Below are positions 32,819 to 42,738 of a stretch of 64,000 bases of DNA, one piece after another. The notes beneath the pieces are model-generated. The model saw only the letters and a list, made by a program, of their open reading frames with translations, was not told where the DNA came from and did not search any database. The translations under genes were made by a program, and so were the position numbers. Origin of the DNA: an uncultured Phycisphaerales bacterium (GTDB taxonomy: Bacteria > Planctomycetota > Phycisphaerae > Phycisphaerales > UBA1924); contig CALKJW010000005.1 in the NCBI GenBank assembly GCA_937995595.1, positions 1 to 64,000 of the forward strand. The letters run 5' to 3'. Numbering within the stretch: the first letter of the stretch is position 1; every line of letters begins with the position of its first letter.

Positions 32819-34170
32819 ACCGGCGCGCGTCACTTGTCCTTCCTTCCGCCGCGGCGGCGGTCCTGCTCGCGGGTGCGGCCGGGTGCGTCTCGACCGATCC
32901 GCGTGCCGACGTCGAGCGCTCGCGGGCGCTGGTCGCCGAGCGGGCCGGCTTGCACGCCGACTGGTTCGCGCCGCTCGACGCCGCCGCGGCACGGTGGGAC
33001 GGCACGTCCGACCTTTCCGCCGACGACGCGGTGGCGGTCGCGCTGGCGCGGAACCCCGCGCTGCGCGCCAGGCTGGAGACCGTCGCGGCGGCGCGGGCCG
33101 ACCTGGCGCAGGCGGGACTGCTGCCCAACCCCGTGCTCAGCCTGTCGCTGGGGTTCCCCATCGCCGGGGCCGACGGCGGCACGCAGATGGGCGCATCGCT
33201 GGTGCAGAACTTCGCGTCGCTGCTGTCGCGCAGCCGGAGGATCGACGCCGCGGCGGCGGAACTCGATCGCGCGGTGCTGGAACTGAGCGACCACGCGATC
33301 GAACTCGCGGCGCGTGTGTACGCGCTGCACGCTCGCGCCGACTTCGCCGAGCGTGCCGCCGCGCTGGGCGAGGAGAACGCCGCGCTGGTCCGCCGATCGC
33401 TGGAGATCACCAACCGGCGGGTTGGCGCGGGCGAGTCGTCGCGGCTGGACGCCAACCGCGTCCGCGTGATCCTGCTGCAGACCGAGGTTGAATCGGCCCA
33501 GTTGCGTGCCGCGGCCGACGCCGCGCGGCGCGACCTGCTGGGGGCGATCGGCCTGCCCGAAGCGTCGGCGGAGTTCAAACTCGCGCCCGTCGGCGATCCG
33601 CTCGCGGCGGACATCGACGAGAGCGTTGTCGTCGGGCTGGCGGCGACACAGCGGCTCGACGTCGCGGCGGCGCAGGCCGCGGCAACAGCCGCCGCGGCCC
33701 GCGCGGGCGAGGCCGATCGGTCGCGCTGGGGCGCGGCCGAGGCGGGGGCCGGGTACGACCGCGACGAGAACGGACGCGACACGCTCGGGCCGTCGGTCGC
33801 GGTCGAGGTGCCGATCTTCGACACCGGCCGGGCGAAGGTCGAGTCGGCCCGCGCCGAGGCCCGCCGGGCGGCGCACGAGGCCGCGTCGGTCCGGCAGGCG
33901 GCGATCGCCGCGGCCCGCGCGGCGTGGGTCAACGCACGGGCCGACGCGACGGCGGCCCAGCGGTTCGGGGCCGAGATCGTGCAACTGGCCGACGAGAACC
34001 TCGAACTCGCCCGGCGCGCCTACGACGCGGGCGAGACCGACCTGACGGTCCTGCTCGACACGCAGCGCGAGCGGCTGGCGGTGAAACTCGAACTGCTCCG
34101 GTTGCGCGAGCGTGCGGCGCTGAGCCGCGTCGATCTGTGGCGCGCGGTCGGCGGCCGACTGCCGGATTGA
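32815..34170 (+). CDS. Outer-membrane efflux channel (CzcC/TolC-type) lipoprotein
   Basis: A 451-residue protein starting at GTG 32815, which overlaps the preceding TGA (GTGA), so translation is coupled. It opens a lipoprotein signal (LVLPSAAAAVLLAGAAGC). The body has the OEP repeat layout of TolC-family channels: DAVAVALARNPALRARLETV in the first half and a matching ARNARADATAAQ-type helical run with YDAGETDLTVLLDTQRERLA in the second. ARVYALHARADFAERAAALG and PLLPNP-like AGLLPNPVLSLSLG fit CzcC. It carries metal ions across the outer membrane as the third component of the RND pump. A terminator hairpin follows at 34207-34235. Confidence 0.9.
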   Translation: MNRRASLVLPSAAAAVLLAGAAGCVSTDPRADVERSRALVAERAGLHADWFAPLDAAAARWDGTSDLSADDAVAVALARNPALRARLETVAAARADLAQAGLLPNPVLSLSLGFPIAGADGGTQMGASLVQNFASLLSRSRRIDAAAAELDRAVLELSDHAIELAARVYALHARADFAERAAALGEENAALVRRSLEITNRRVGAGESSRLDANRVRVILLQTEVESAQLRAAADAARRDLLGAIGLPEASAEFKLAPVGDPLAADIDESVVVGLAATQRLDVAAAQAAATAAAARAGEADRSRWGAAEAGAGYDRDENGRDTLGPSVAVEVPIFDTGRAKVESARAEARRAAHEAASVRQAAIAAARAAWVNARADATAAQRFGAEIVQLADENLELARRAYDAGETDLTVLLDTQRERLAVKLELLRLRERAALSRVDLWRAVGGRLPD

Positions 34171-34203
34171 CCGGGCCGCGCTCGCGCCGAGCGCGAGGGT
34201 ACG

Positions 34204-34235
34204 AAAAAGGGGCGTGCCGCGCTGGCACGCCCCTT
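34204..34235 (-). terminator. Terminator hairpin shared by convergent genes
   Basis: A perfect 12-bp stem AAGGGGCGTGCC / GGCACGCCCCTT with a 5-nt loop (34207-34235). On the minus strand it is followed by TTTTTCG, a proper U-tract for the giant gene ending at 34259. On the plus strand the run after it is only TTGTGG, so it may act weakly for the efflux operon. Confidence 0.88.
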
Positions 34236-34258
34236 GTGGATTCCTTGGCCAGATCCCG

Positions 34259-37200
34259 TCAGACCGTCGCCAGCGAGGTGAGCAGGCCGATGGGCGCGGC
34301 GATCGTGCCCCAGCCGCCGTTGAAGTTCAGGTCGTAGTGGGTGAAGGTGGCGACGAACGGCACGTTCGAGGAGATGACCAGCGAGAACGCCGCGGGGCCC
34401 GGTCGGCTCAGCACCGCCGGCAACTGGTCGATGGCGACGAACGCGAAGTTGTCCGGGCCGACGTTGAACGTCGAGGTCGAGGTCGCGCCGTCGAAGAACA
34501 GGACGCGGACGGTGACCTGCACGGTCGTGGAAGCGGGGTTGTAGAGGCCGAGCGTCTCGAGGTAGTTGACGCCGGCCTGTCGCGGGTTCACCCACGCGTC
34601 GCCGACGACGTACTCCAGCGCGGCGTGGGTCGCCGTGTTGGTCGCGTTGCCGTCGCCGTTGCGGTACTGGATGACGTTCATCGTCACCGGGGCGTCGGAG
34701 GTGTAGCGGAGGCCCGCCTGCTGCCCGTTGAGCAGGCCGAACTGCGCGCCCGTCAGGTTCAGCACGGAGCCCGCCGGGATGCTGTAGACGCGGACCAGGT
34801 CGGGCAGGTCCAGCCGCGCGTACGACGCGGTGACCGTCACCGTCGTGGTGCTGGTCTGCGTGTTGAGGATCGAGAGGTTCATCGCCGTGCCGGAGCCGCG
34901 GCGCACGTCGGGCAGAACGCCGCGCGTCCCGCCGCCGTTGGGGTCGCCCAGCAGCCCGTCGCCGCCGCCGTTGACGATGTTGTACGTGCTCTGGGCCGCG
35001 ACCACCGGCAGGTCGGAGGTGATCCGCACGCCGAAGTTGCCCAGTTTGGACACGCGCCCGTCGGCGTTCATGTTGATGCCGGCGCGGCGGTTGGCGCCGA
35101 TGGTCTGCTGGAACGAGACCTTCGTGCCGTCGTCGTAGAACAGTTCGACCGTGGCCGTCGCGACGCTGTTGTTGGGGTTCAGGAAGACCAGGAAGTCGCG
35201 GTAGATGCCGGGGTTCTTGTGGAACTGCGCGAAGGTCCACGTCGTGCTCACCTGGTTGGTGAACGACTCGCCCACCGACACGTCGAAGTCGTAGCGGCTC
35301 AGCGTCGCGCCCAGTTGCGCGCTGGAGCGGATCTCCAGCCCGTACGGCGTGTTCAGCCGCACCAGCGACGCGCCGGGGTTGGACTTGCTGTACACCGTGA
35401 TGCCGCCGCGGCTGTTGGCCGGGATCGAGCCGGAGAAGATCGGCGTGGTCTGCAGCGCGCCGGTCTCGTAGTGCGCGAAGACCGAGAACGTGACCGTGAA
35501 CGGGTTGGGGTTGACGATCGGGATGAACTCGTCCACGCCCGGGCCCGAGAAGCCCTCGGGGAAGTACAGGAAGTGCGTCACCGGCTGGCTCGCCAGGCGG
35601 ACCGTGTACGAGCCGGTCGCCGAGCCGATCGGCTCGACGAGGATGTAGTAGAGCGTGCCCGCGGTCGCGTTGAACGAGACCGCCGCGGTCGCGCCGGGGA
35701 TGCCCGCCGAGTCCTGCACGATCTGGTTCTGCGAAGCGTTGAAGATGCGCACGCGCCCGTCGATCAACCCGCCCGGCGGCACGTTGACCTGCACCCAGAC
35801 GCGCCCGGAGGCCTGGGTCGTGAAGCGGAACAGGTCGGTGTCGCCGATGAAGTTGATGACGCCGGTGGCCTGGCCGTTGCCGGTTGTCGTGTTGACGGGG
35901 ATGACCGTCGCGTCGTTGAACTCGCCGGCGTTGGCGTGATCATCGGGCGCGGGGCCGGGGCCGCCGCCGCCGGGCAACTGCCCGAGGACGGTGACCGTGT
36001 ACGTCCCGACCGCGGCGACGCCCGTCGCCGACGGGTGCGGCAGGACGAGCACGTAGTACACGCTGCCGGCCGGGCCCGCGGTGATGTTCACCTGCACCGA
36101 GTCGCCGTTGCCGTTGGCGCTGGCGATCAGCGCGAACGAGGAGTTGAAGACCTGCACGGCGGGGTTGAGGCTGCTGCCGGGCGTCGTCACGCGGACGGTG
36201 GTGTTGCCCGGGGCCAGCACGGCGAAGCGGAACAGGTCGGTGTCCGTCGCGGGGACGATGACGCCCGAGTTGGTCCCGACGCCCGTGGAGTTCGAGAGCG
36301 TGATCACGTCGCGAGGGTCGACGATCGAGCCGAACTCGCCCGCGTTGGGGTGGTCGTCGATCGGCGAGGTGTTGACCGTGACGGTGTAGGTGCCCGTGTC
36401 GTCGGGCTGGCCCATGCCCGTGGTGCCCGGCGTGACGACGATGTAGTACTGCTGGTTGGTCAGCACCGTCGGGATGCTGACGGTGACGGAGCCGTTGGTG
36501 CCGTTGGTCGCGACGACGATGACGGTGTTGGCCGCGCTGCGGATCTCGACCCGCGGCGCAAGCCCGCTGTCGGGCGTCGTGACCGTGACCTGCGCCGTGC
36601 CAGTCGCCGGGGCGATGAACCGGAACATGTCGCTGTCGAGGTTCTGCTCGATCCGACCGTTGATCGAGCCCGTGCCGACCTGCGTCAGCGGGTCGAACGA
36701 CAGATTGATCTGCGAGCCCAGCGGGAAGTCGGTCACGTTGGGGTGGTCGTCGGTCGCGGCGACCTGCACCGTGATCGTGTAGTCGCCGAAGTGCACATCG
36801 GGGTCCGCGCCCGAGACGACGAACCAGTACCGCTTGCCGGCGGTCATCGAGAACGGCACGCGCGCGTCCACGCCGCCGCCGCCGTTGTCGTCGTAGGCCA
36901 CCTGCAGGAAGACCTCGAACCCGCTCATGGTCGGGTTGGCGGGGTTCCACGTGCCGTCGAGGTTCTGCTCCCACACGCGGACGAACGGGTCCAGCGAGCC
37001 GGAGCGCGACGTGACCGTCACCACGCCGGTCTCGAAGGCCAGCGCGTCGTAGTAGAACACGTCCGTGTCGTTGGGGTTCTCGATCACGCCGTCGGCCGAC
37101 GCCGTGCCGAAGAACGGCTGGAGCACCAGCCCGGTCGCCAGCGTCCAGTCACCGTCGTCGGCGTGGTCGTCGGTGATGCCCGGCGAGATGATCTCGACGA

Positions 37201-40200
37201 CGTAACTGCCCTGCGAGCCGTTGGCGCCGTCCACGCCGATGGTGAACCGCTCGCCCTGGGCGGCGAAGAACGTCAGCGTCACCGGCGCACCGGGGGCCGG
37301 GTTCAGGTTGCTGGCGACGATGTTGCCGGTGTTGTCGAACACCGCCGTCGCCGCCTCCAGCAGCGGCGCGGTCGGCGTGACGCGCACCTCCACCTGGCCG
37401 CGCGTCGTCGCGATGTACGAGAAGAAGTCGAAGTCGTTGGGGTTCTGGAAGACGCCCGAGACCACGTCCTGGATCACGCCCGAGATCTCGCCGCGGCCCG
37501 TGCGCGGGTCGATGGGGATCGGCGAGGCCAGCGGGACCGTCGCGCCGTGGTCGTCGATGCCGTTGAACGTCGGCGTCGCGTTGATGAGCAGTTCGTACGC
37601 GCCGGTCGCGTGCCGCCAGTCGACCTTCGCGGCGATCGACGGGTCGGGGTTCGCGGCCACGCCGCGGAACGCGCTCTCGACCTGCACGAAGTACGTCTCG
37701 CCCGCGACGACGTCGATGACGATGCGCGGGTCGCGGTGGGTGAACGTGCGCCCGCCGAACGTGCCGGCGAAGGTGACGTCGGAGCGTCCCGCCACCTCGT
37801 ACGCGTCGTCCGCGCCGGGGTGGTAGAACGGGTGCGTCGGGTCGGGCGAGACGATCTCCTCGAAGTCGTTGTTGAAGATGCGGATCGCGGCGTCGAGCGG
37901 GCTGTCGAAGGTCTTCTCCTTCAGGACGGCCGTGACCTCGCCCGTCAGGATGTCGACGCGCTGCTCCTGGAACTGGCTGGTGATGCCCAGCGTCGAGATG
38001 CGGATCTCGACCGTGCCCGTCGCCGGGGCGCGGAACTTGTACAGGTCGGTGTCGTCGACGTACTCGATCGCCGACAGGTCGCGGTTGTGCTGCACCACGA
38101 TGCCGGCCGGCGTCGGGTCGAAGGCGCGGACGTAGTACGACGAAGGCGGGTTGCCGTGCGGGTTGAGGAAGTTGCGGCCGTCGCCGTTGGCGAACGCCAG
38201 CGAGATCTCGGGCGCGATGGCGAACTGGCCCTCGCCCGGCAACTCCTGCACCACGCCGAGCGTGTCGATGTACACGCCCGTGTCGGTGGTCGGATCGGCC
38301 GGCGGTGGCAGCGCGTCGACGCTGACCACCAGCGTGTAGCGGCCCGTTCCGGTGTTGCCCGACGCGCTGACCTCGATGTAGTACACCTCGCCGCCCCAGA
38401 CCTGGAAGCCCGGCGCGGCGGTGTCTGTCCCCGGTCCGGCCAGTTCCGGTCGGCTCCCGTCGATGGCGCCGGACGGGTCGGGGAACGGCGGCGCGATCGT
38501 TTCGTTCTGATAGATGAGGTTCAGGTTCGAGTCGAACACGCGGATGAACGAGTTGAACGCCGCGTCGGCCGTCGGCGAGAGCGTGATCGACACGCGCGAA
38601 GCCTTCCGCTCGTTGCGGTCCCACACGCCCGCGACGTGGTCGTTGTGCGCGGCCATGGCGAACACCGTCGGGAAGCCCAGTTGCGTCGGCGGCGCATCGC
38701 TCTCGCCGTCCACGCCCGTGCCGAGGCCGAACCACTGGAAGCCCAGCGGGCCCAGATCGAACTTGGCGGCCCGGACGACCGTGTCGTCGCCGTCGATCTC
38801 GGTGAAATCGCCGCCGACGTACAGCACCTCGAACTCCGAGGTGAAGGCCGGCTCGGCGTCCTCGAAGGCCTCCAGCGCGCGGAACGTGCCGGTGGTGCTG
38901 GTGCCCAGCACGCCGAACGCCGCGCCGTCCCAGATCCGGATCAGGCCGGTGCCGTTGCCGCCGGCGTTGTTGCCCGCGGTGACGAGCAGCGGCACGTCGC
39001 CCGTTTCCAAGTTCGCGTCGGGCGGGAACCAGATCTTGAGCGCACGCACCGCGCCGGGCGAGCCCAGGTTCTGCCAGCGGTTGGCGACGGATTCCGCCAG
39101 CAGCGACGAGGACCAGAAGGCCAGGTTCCCGCCGCGATTGGCGAAGTCGCCGCCCACCACGAGCACGTTCTCCTCCTGTTCAGCGCCCATGCCGTCGACA
39201 AACGTGAGCGGGAACGACGCCAGCGCGAGCACGGGGCCGTTCACGCCGCGCGTGCCGCCGTTGGCGGCGGTCTCGCCCAGCGGCTCCCAGGTGTTGGGAG
39301 TCATGGGGTTGCTGTCGGCACGGCCGAAGCGAGCGATGTTGTTCAGGTTCAACTGGCCGCCGGCGGTGGTGAACTCGCCGCCGACGTACAGCCCGGCGGG
39401 CTTGTCCTGCGGCTGCATCATCGGGCCCGCGCCGTCCGGGTCGGGCTCCTGCGCCGGGTCGTGGACGACCAGCGCGCGGACCGTCGCGTTGCCGCCGGTC
39501 ACGCCGCCGCCGAGCGTGTCGCCGTACATGCCGACGCCGGCGGCGAACCCGACCGCCGCGACGCCGCTCACCGCGGTGCCGCTGAGGTCCGTGAACTGGC
39601 CGCCGATGATCAGTTCCGCGCCGCCGATGTCGGGCACCGCGTCGAACGTCGTGAGCGCGAACACCGGCCCGTTGGTGTTGATCGGGGGCATCAACGGGTC
39701 GGTGGGGTCGAGCGTCGGGCTCCAGATCCAGCGGTTGCCCAACCGCACGCGGAAGGCGATGTTGGTGTTCGGCACGCCGTTGACGTTCTGGAAGTCGCCG
39801 CCGGCGACCAGCACCGTGCCGAAGGGCGCGACCGTCCATGTCGTCATCGCGTAGATATGCCCGTCGATCGCGCCGTTGGCCTCGGTCGAAGGCCCGCCGA
39901 AGAACCACTCGCCGGCGTCCCAGATCGCCACGTTCTCCGACGTGATGTCGCCCGCGGTCTGGAAGTTGCCGCCGACGTAGAGAGCGCGGCCCTGGTTGCC
40001 GTCGTCGCCGCCGTACTCGCCGAGCATGTCCACCGGCGGGACAAACTGGAACAGGTCGGTGTCGCCGTTGCCGTGGATGCGTCCGCGGCCGACGCCCGTC
40101 TGGAACCAACTGCGGTCGATGACCGGGTTGGGCACCGGGAAGCCCTCGCCCGAGGGCAGCAGTTGGCGCGGGCCCCAGATGATCGGCGTCGCGTTCTGGA

Positions 40201-41653
40201 AGTGGTCCTTGGTGAACGGCGTCGAGTCGATGTGGTCGTCGATCGGCAGCGTCGGGCCGAACGTGTGGTTGGATTCGATGAAGATGTTAACGGCGCCGTT
40301 GTTCGGCCGGTCAAAGCCATCGACCACGAGGAAGTAGCGCTCGCCGCCGGTGAGGGAGAGTTCCAGTTGCGGGTTGAGCCCGTTGAAGTCGTCGTTGAAG
40401 GCGATCTCGACGCCGAGGCTGTTGTACAGGTGGATCGCTGGGTCGGGCAGCCGCGGGACAAGCCCCGACATCTGCCCGATGACCGTGATGATCGTCAGGC
40501 CCGAGCCCTGGGCCATGAACTGGTACAACTTCGCGCCCGTGCCCGGGGGCGCGTCCATGCCGCCGGCCGACGGGCCGAAGATGTTGTCCTGCCGGTTGGG
40601 GGCGATGAAGTACGTGACCGGGTCGATGGGCAGGTCCAGCGCGGCCATGTCGACCTGCAGGATGAACTCGCCGGTCGACGGCCGGCCGGCCGCCAACTCG
40701 TCGGACCGGACGCGGAAGTAGAACGTCGAGTCCTCGGCCGAAGCGAACGCGAAGTACGCGTTGGTCAGGCGGCCGGCCTGACGGTCGTCCCGCAACTGCA
40801 CGACCTGGCCGAGCGTGTTGCCCGAGTCGTACACCGACAGGTGCACGTCGAGTTGCGCGAAGTCCATCGCGACAGCGTTGCCGATCGCCACCGACTTCCA
40901 CGCGTCGCCGGTGCCCGTGGTCACGCGGTAGACGATGTCCTCCTGCCGCGAGGTCAGGGTGCCGAACACCGAGCCCTGGCCGAAGGTGTCCGCGCCCTTG
41001 TCGGGCGCGGGGTTGAAGACGGTGTCCAGCGGCAGGGCGATCGTCGCCGCGTCGATCTGCAGCGTGTACGTGCCCGTCGCCGTGCGGCCCGGGGCGATCG
41101 CGCCCTGCTGCGAGCGGACGCGGATGTAATAGGTCATCCCGCCCTCGCCCACGAAGCCCGCCCAGCCGTCGGTCGCCACGCCCGGCGCGGTCGACGACAG
41201 CACGCCGTTGTTCGCGCCCGTGACGATCAGTTCGCCGGAGTTGTTGTAGATCTGGATGTACGAGTCGAGCGTCGAGTTGGTCGGGATGGTGTTGGCCAGA
41301 ACCGTGACGAAGTCGCGCGTGCCCGGTGCGCCGGGCATCACGAACCGGAACATGTCGTCGTCAGAGGCCGACGAGATCTCGCCCGTCGCCGAACCGCGCC
41401 CGTTGTTCGGGTCGTCCGCCGCGGCGACGGTGAGGTTGATCAACTGGCCCGTGCCGGGGACCCACGGCGTCGGGAAGCCCGGCTGATCGACGCCCAGCAG
41501 CACGCGCTCTTCGAGCATTTCGAGCGCGACGCGGCGGTCGAGCGCTTCGAGGCGCGCCGCGCGTCCGGCCTTCCTGGCGATCGCGGCGGGCGAGTTCAAG
41601 GGCTTGCGGCCAAACAGTTTGCCCATGAACCGATCGGTCGTCCTGTTGATCAT
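34259..41653 (-). CDS. Giant secreted LEPxxLL protein with PPC-like beta domains and a GG(N/D)F repeat region
   Basis: A 2464-residue protein. ATG 41653 follows GGAG at 6 nt; a TTG four codons earlier is less likely. After a basic leader it has VALEMLEERVLLGVDQPG (about 43-60), the LEPxxLL-type planctomycete motif. Repeated units of 100-130 residues with a D-T/S-D-x-F/M-x-F core (for example NDTDVFYYDA, DTDLFRFAVLAPGNTTVRVT) resemble bacterial pre-peptidase C-terminal (PPC) domains; they fill about 60-540 and 1000-2010. Residues about 555-985 carry LYVGGNFQ, LVAGGDFQ and LYVGGEFTTAGG repeats with N-N-IA-R/W, like propeller-type or delta-60 repeats. The C-terminal 450 residues (from HFLYFPEGFSG) form another beta-rich module. 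Surface or secreted adhesin-like protein; ligand unknown. Confidence 0.85.
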   Translation of the reverse strand: MINRTTDRFMGKLFGRKPLNSPAAIARKAGRAARLEALDRRVALEMLEERVLLGVDQPGFPTPWVPGTGQLINLTVAAADDPNNGRGSATGEISSASDDDMFRFVMPGAPGTRDFVTVLANTIPTNSTLDSYIQIYNNSGELIVTGANNGVLSSTAPGVATDGWAGFVGEGGMTYYIRVRSQQGAIAPGRTATGTYTLQIDAATIALPLDTVFNPAPDKGADTFGQGSVFGTLTSRQEDIVYRVTTGTGDAWKSVAIGNAVAMDFAQLDVHLSVYDSGNTLGQVVQLRDDRQAGRLTNAYFAFASAEDSTFYFRVRSDELAAGRPSTGEFILQVDMAALDLPIDPVTYFIAPNRQDNIFGPSAGGMDAPPGTGAKLYQFMAQGSGLTIITVIGQMSGLVPRLPDPAIHLYNSLGVEIAFNDDFNGLNPQLELSLTGGERYFLVVDGFDRPNNGAVNIFIESNHTFGPTLPIDDHIDSTPFTKDHFQNATPIIWGPRQLLPSGEGFPVPNPVIDRSWFQTGVGRGRIHGNGDTDLFQFVPPVDMLGEYGGDDGNQGRALYVGGNFQTAGDITSENVAIWDAGEWFFGGPSTEANGAIDGHIYAMTTWTVAPFGTVLVAGGDFQNVNGVPNTNIAFRVRLGNRWIWSPTLDPTDPLMPPINTNGPVFALTTFDAVPDIGGAELIIGGQFTDLSGTAVSGVAAVGFAAGVGMYGDTLGGGVTGGNATVRALVVHDPAQEPDPDGAGPMMQPQDKPAGLYVGGEFTTAGGQLNLNNIARFGRADSNPMTPNTWEPLGETAANGGTRGVNGPVLALASFPLTFVDGMGAEQEENVLVVGGDFANRGGNLAFWSSSLLAESVANRWQNLGSPGAVRALKIWFPPDANLETGDVPLLVTAGNNAGGNGTGLIRIWDGAAFGVLGTSTTGTFRALEAFEDAEPAFTSEFEVLYVGGDFTEIDGDDTVVRAAKFDLGPLGFQWFGLGTGVDGESDAPPTQLGFPTVFAMAAHNDHVAGVWDRNERKASRVSITLSPTADAAFNSFIRVFDSNLNLIYQNETIAPPFPDPSGAIDGSRPELAGPGTDTAAPGFQVWGGEVYYIEVSASGNTGTGRYTLVVSVDALPPPADPTTDTGVYIDTLGVVQELPGEGQFAIAPEISLAFANGDGRNFLNPHGNPPSSYYVRAFDPTPAGIVVQHNRDLSAIEYVDDTDLYKFRAPATGTVEIRISTLGITSQFQEQRVDILTGEVTAVLKEKTFDSPLDAAIRIFNNDFEEIVSPDPTHPFYHPGADDAYEVAGRSDVTFAGTFGGRTFTHRDPRIVIDVVAGETYFVQVESAFRGVAANPDPSIAAKVDWRHATGAYELLINATPTFNGIDDHGATVPLASPIPIDPRTGRGEISGVIQDVVSGVFQNPNDFDFFSYIATTRGQVEVRVTPTAPLLEAATAVFDNTGNIVASNLNPAPGAPVTLTFFAAQGERFTIGVDGANGSQGSYVVEIISPGITDDHADDGDWTLATGLVLQPFFGTASADGVIENPNDTDVFYYDALAFETGVVTVTSRSGSLDPFVRVWEQNLDGTWNPANPTMSGFEVFLQVAYDDNGGGGVDARVPFSMTAGKRYWFVVSGADPDVHFGDYTITVQVAATDDHPNVTDFPLGSQINLSFDPLTQVGTGSINGRIEQNLDSDMFRFIAPATGTAQVTVTTPDSGLAPRVEIRSAANTVIVVATNGTNGSVTVSIPTVLTNQQYYIVVTPGTTGMGQPDDTGTYTVTVNTSPIDDHPNAGEFGSIVDPRDVITLSNSTGVGTNSGVIVPATDTDLFRFAVLAPGNTTVRVTTPGSSLNPAVQVFNSSFALIASANGNGDSVQVNITAGPAGSVYYVLVLPHPSATGVAAVGTYTVTVLGQLPGGGGPGPAPDDHANAGEFNDATVIPVNTTTGNGQATGVINFIGDTDLFRFTTQASGRVWVQVNVPPGGLIDGRVRIFNASQNQIVQDSAGIPGATAAVSFNATAGTLYYILVEPIGSATGSYTVRLASQPVTHFLYFPEGFSGPGVDEFIPIVNPNPFTVTFSVFAHYETGALQTTPIFSGSIPANSRGGITVYSKSNPGASLVRLNTPYGLEIRSSAQLGATLSRYDFDVSVGESFTNQVSTTWTFAQFHKNPGIYRDFLVFLNPNNSVATATVELFYDDGTKVSFQQTIGANRRAGINMNADGRVSKLGNFGVRITSDLPVVAAQSTYNIVNGGGDGLLGDPNGGGTRGVLPDVRRGSGTAMNLSILNTQTSTTTVTVTASYARLDLPDLVRVYSIPAGSVLNLTGAQFGLLNGQQAGLRYTSDAPVTMNVIQYRNGDGNATNTATHAALEYVVGDAWVNPRQAGVNYLETLGLYNPASTTVQVTVRVLFFDGATSTSTFNVGPDNFAFVAIDQLPAVLSRPGPAAFSLVISSNVPFVATFTHYDLNFNGGWGTIAAPIGLLTSLATV

Positions 41654-41917
41654 GTCGGGCTCCAATTCCCCAAAGCACCAAGTCTAACGGCTCTGCGTGT
41701 TGGACGGGGAGGGACTCGGTCCGTGCGACGGGCGCGTCGCGCTGGACCCTCCCCCGGTCATCCCGCCCCCTGATCGGTCCTCCCCCAGACTCACACTGTA
41801 ACCGATTCTCATCCGATTCGTCCACCCATGAAGCCCGGTTCCGGCCCCGATTTCCGCCCCGGAGCCTTCCGGTGGGTCCGCATAGTGCTGCCGCTCCTGC
41901 CACGGCGGCCGCCGGGT
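41654..41917. other. Intergenic region upstream of the giant gene
   Basis: 264 bp between two minus-strand genes: the racemase-family gene ends at 41918 and the giant gene starts at 41653. It should carry the giant gene promoter. It contains long C-runs on the plus strand (CCTCCCCC) but I see no hairpin with a U-tract and no clear promoter. Confidence 0.4.
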
Positions 41918-42619
41918 CTAGGAACGCACCAGACCGGCGGCGAAGCGCACCGCGCCCTCGGCCAGCAGGTCCGTGGCGTCGTAGACGGGCACCGGCGAGT
42001 TCTCGGCCGAAATGACCAGCGCCGCCTCGCTGCAGCCCAGCACCACCGCCTCGCACCCGCGGCCCGCCAGACGGCGGACAATCTCGACGACCTGTGCCCG
42101 GGATTCCGGGCGGGTCTCGCCGAACACCAGTTCGCGGAAGATGATCGCGTTGAGGCTCTCGGCCTCGTCCTGCTCCGGGATCAGCACGCGGACGCCCTTG
42201 AGCCCCAGGGCCGTCTGATAGGTGGACCCGAACATCACCATCTTGGTGCCGATCAGGCCGACGACCTGCCGCTTGTCGCCCTCCACGGCCCGCGTCACCA
42301 GGTCCGTCATGGTGAGCCAAGGGATGGGCGATGCCCCCTCGGCCAAGTGCACCCCGTGCTGCATCAGGTTGTCGGGCACGATGCAGAACTCGGCCCCGCA
42401 GGCGGCCAGATGCCTGGCCGAGCGGGTCAGAAGGTCGCCGACGGTGTGCCAGTCGTCCTTGAGCACCGCGTCAACGTACCGCTCCAGCGGTTCGTTGTGG
42501 ATCGAGACGGTCGGGTGGCCGCGGTCGCCGATGAGCCGCTTGGCGTGTCGGAAGATCTCGCGGTAGCACAACGCGGTCCCCTCCGGGCTGCATCCGACAA
42601 TGCCGATGTGCTTGGGCAC
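41918..42619 (-). CDS. Aspartate/glutamate racemase-family protein with one catalytic Cys missing
   Basis: A 233-residue protein starting at GTG 42619, supported by AAGGAG 7 nt upstream. It opens with KHIGIVGCSPEGTALCYREI, the family N-terminal glycine loop. The second-half catalytic motif VVLGCSEAALVIS is intact with its Cys. The first, which in active racemases reads CNTxH, here reads FCIVPDNLMQH, so the acid-base Cys is replaced by Asp. GLIGTKMVMFGSTYQTAL is a further conserved block. With only one Cys a one-sided reaction (as in related decarboxylases, isomerases or L-specific racemases) is possible; true racemisation is doubtful. No neighbouring cell-wall genes point to a D-amino acid role. 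Confidence 0.78.
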   Translation of the reverse strand: MPKHIGIVGCSPEGTALCYREIFRHAKRLIGDRGHPTVSIHNEPLERYVDAVLKDDWHTVGDLLTRSARHLAACGAEFCIVPDNLMQHGVHLAEGASPIPWLTMTDLVTRAVEGDKRQVVGLIGTKMVMFGSTYQTALGLKGVRVLIPEQDEAESLNAIIFRELVFGETRPESRAQVVEIVRRLAGRGCEAVVLGCSEAALVISAENSPVPVYDATDLLAEGAVRFAAGLVRS

Positions 42620-42738
42620 GCGATGGCTCCTTGCGGTCGGAGGGCAGTGGGGGAGAAAACAGAGACCACGACCGACAGGCCCCGCATCGTCCCCGATGCC
42701 GCGCCCGGCGTCAAACCGTAGGTGTACAGTCGCGGGTC

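Noticed and set aside
26201-32992. Minus-strand open frame of about 2260 codons opposite the efflux operon
   Set aside because: Antisense artefact of GC-rich codon use; the plus strand encodes recognisable RND components with overlapping starts and stops.
34214-41773. Plus-strand open frame of about 2500 codons opposite the giant gene
   Set aside because: It has Arg/Val/Asp-rich composition with no domain, signal or ribosome site; it is the antisense shadow of the LEPxxLL/PPC protein, whose motifs are clear.
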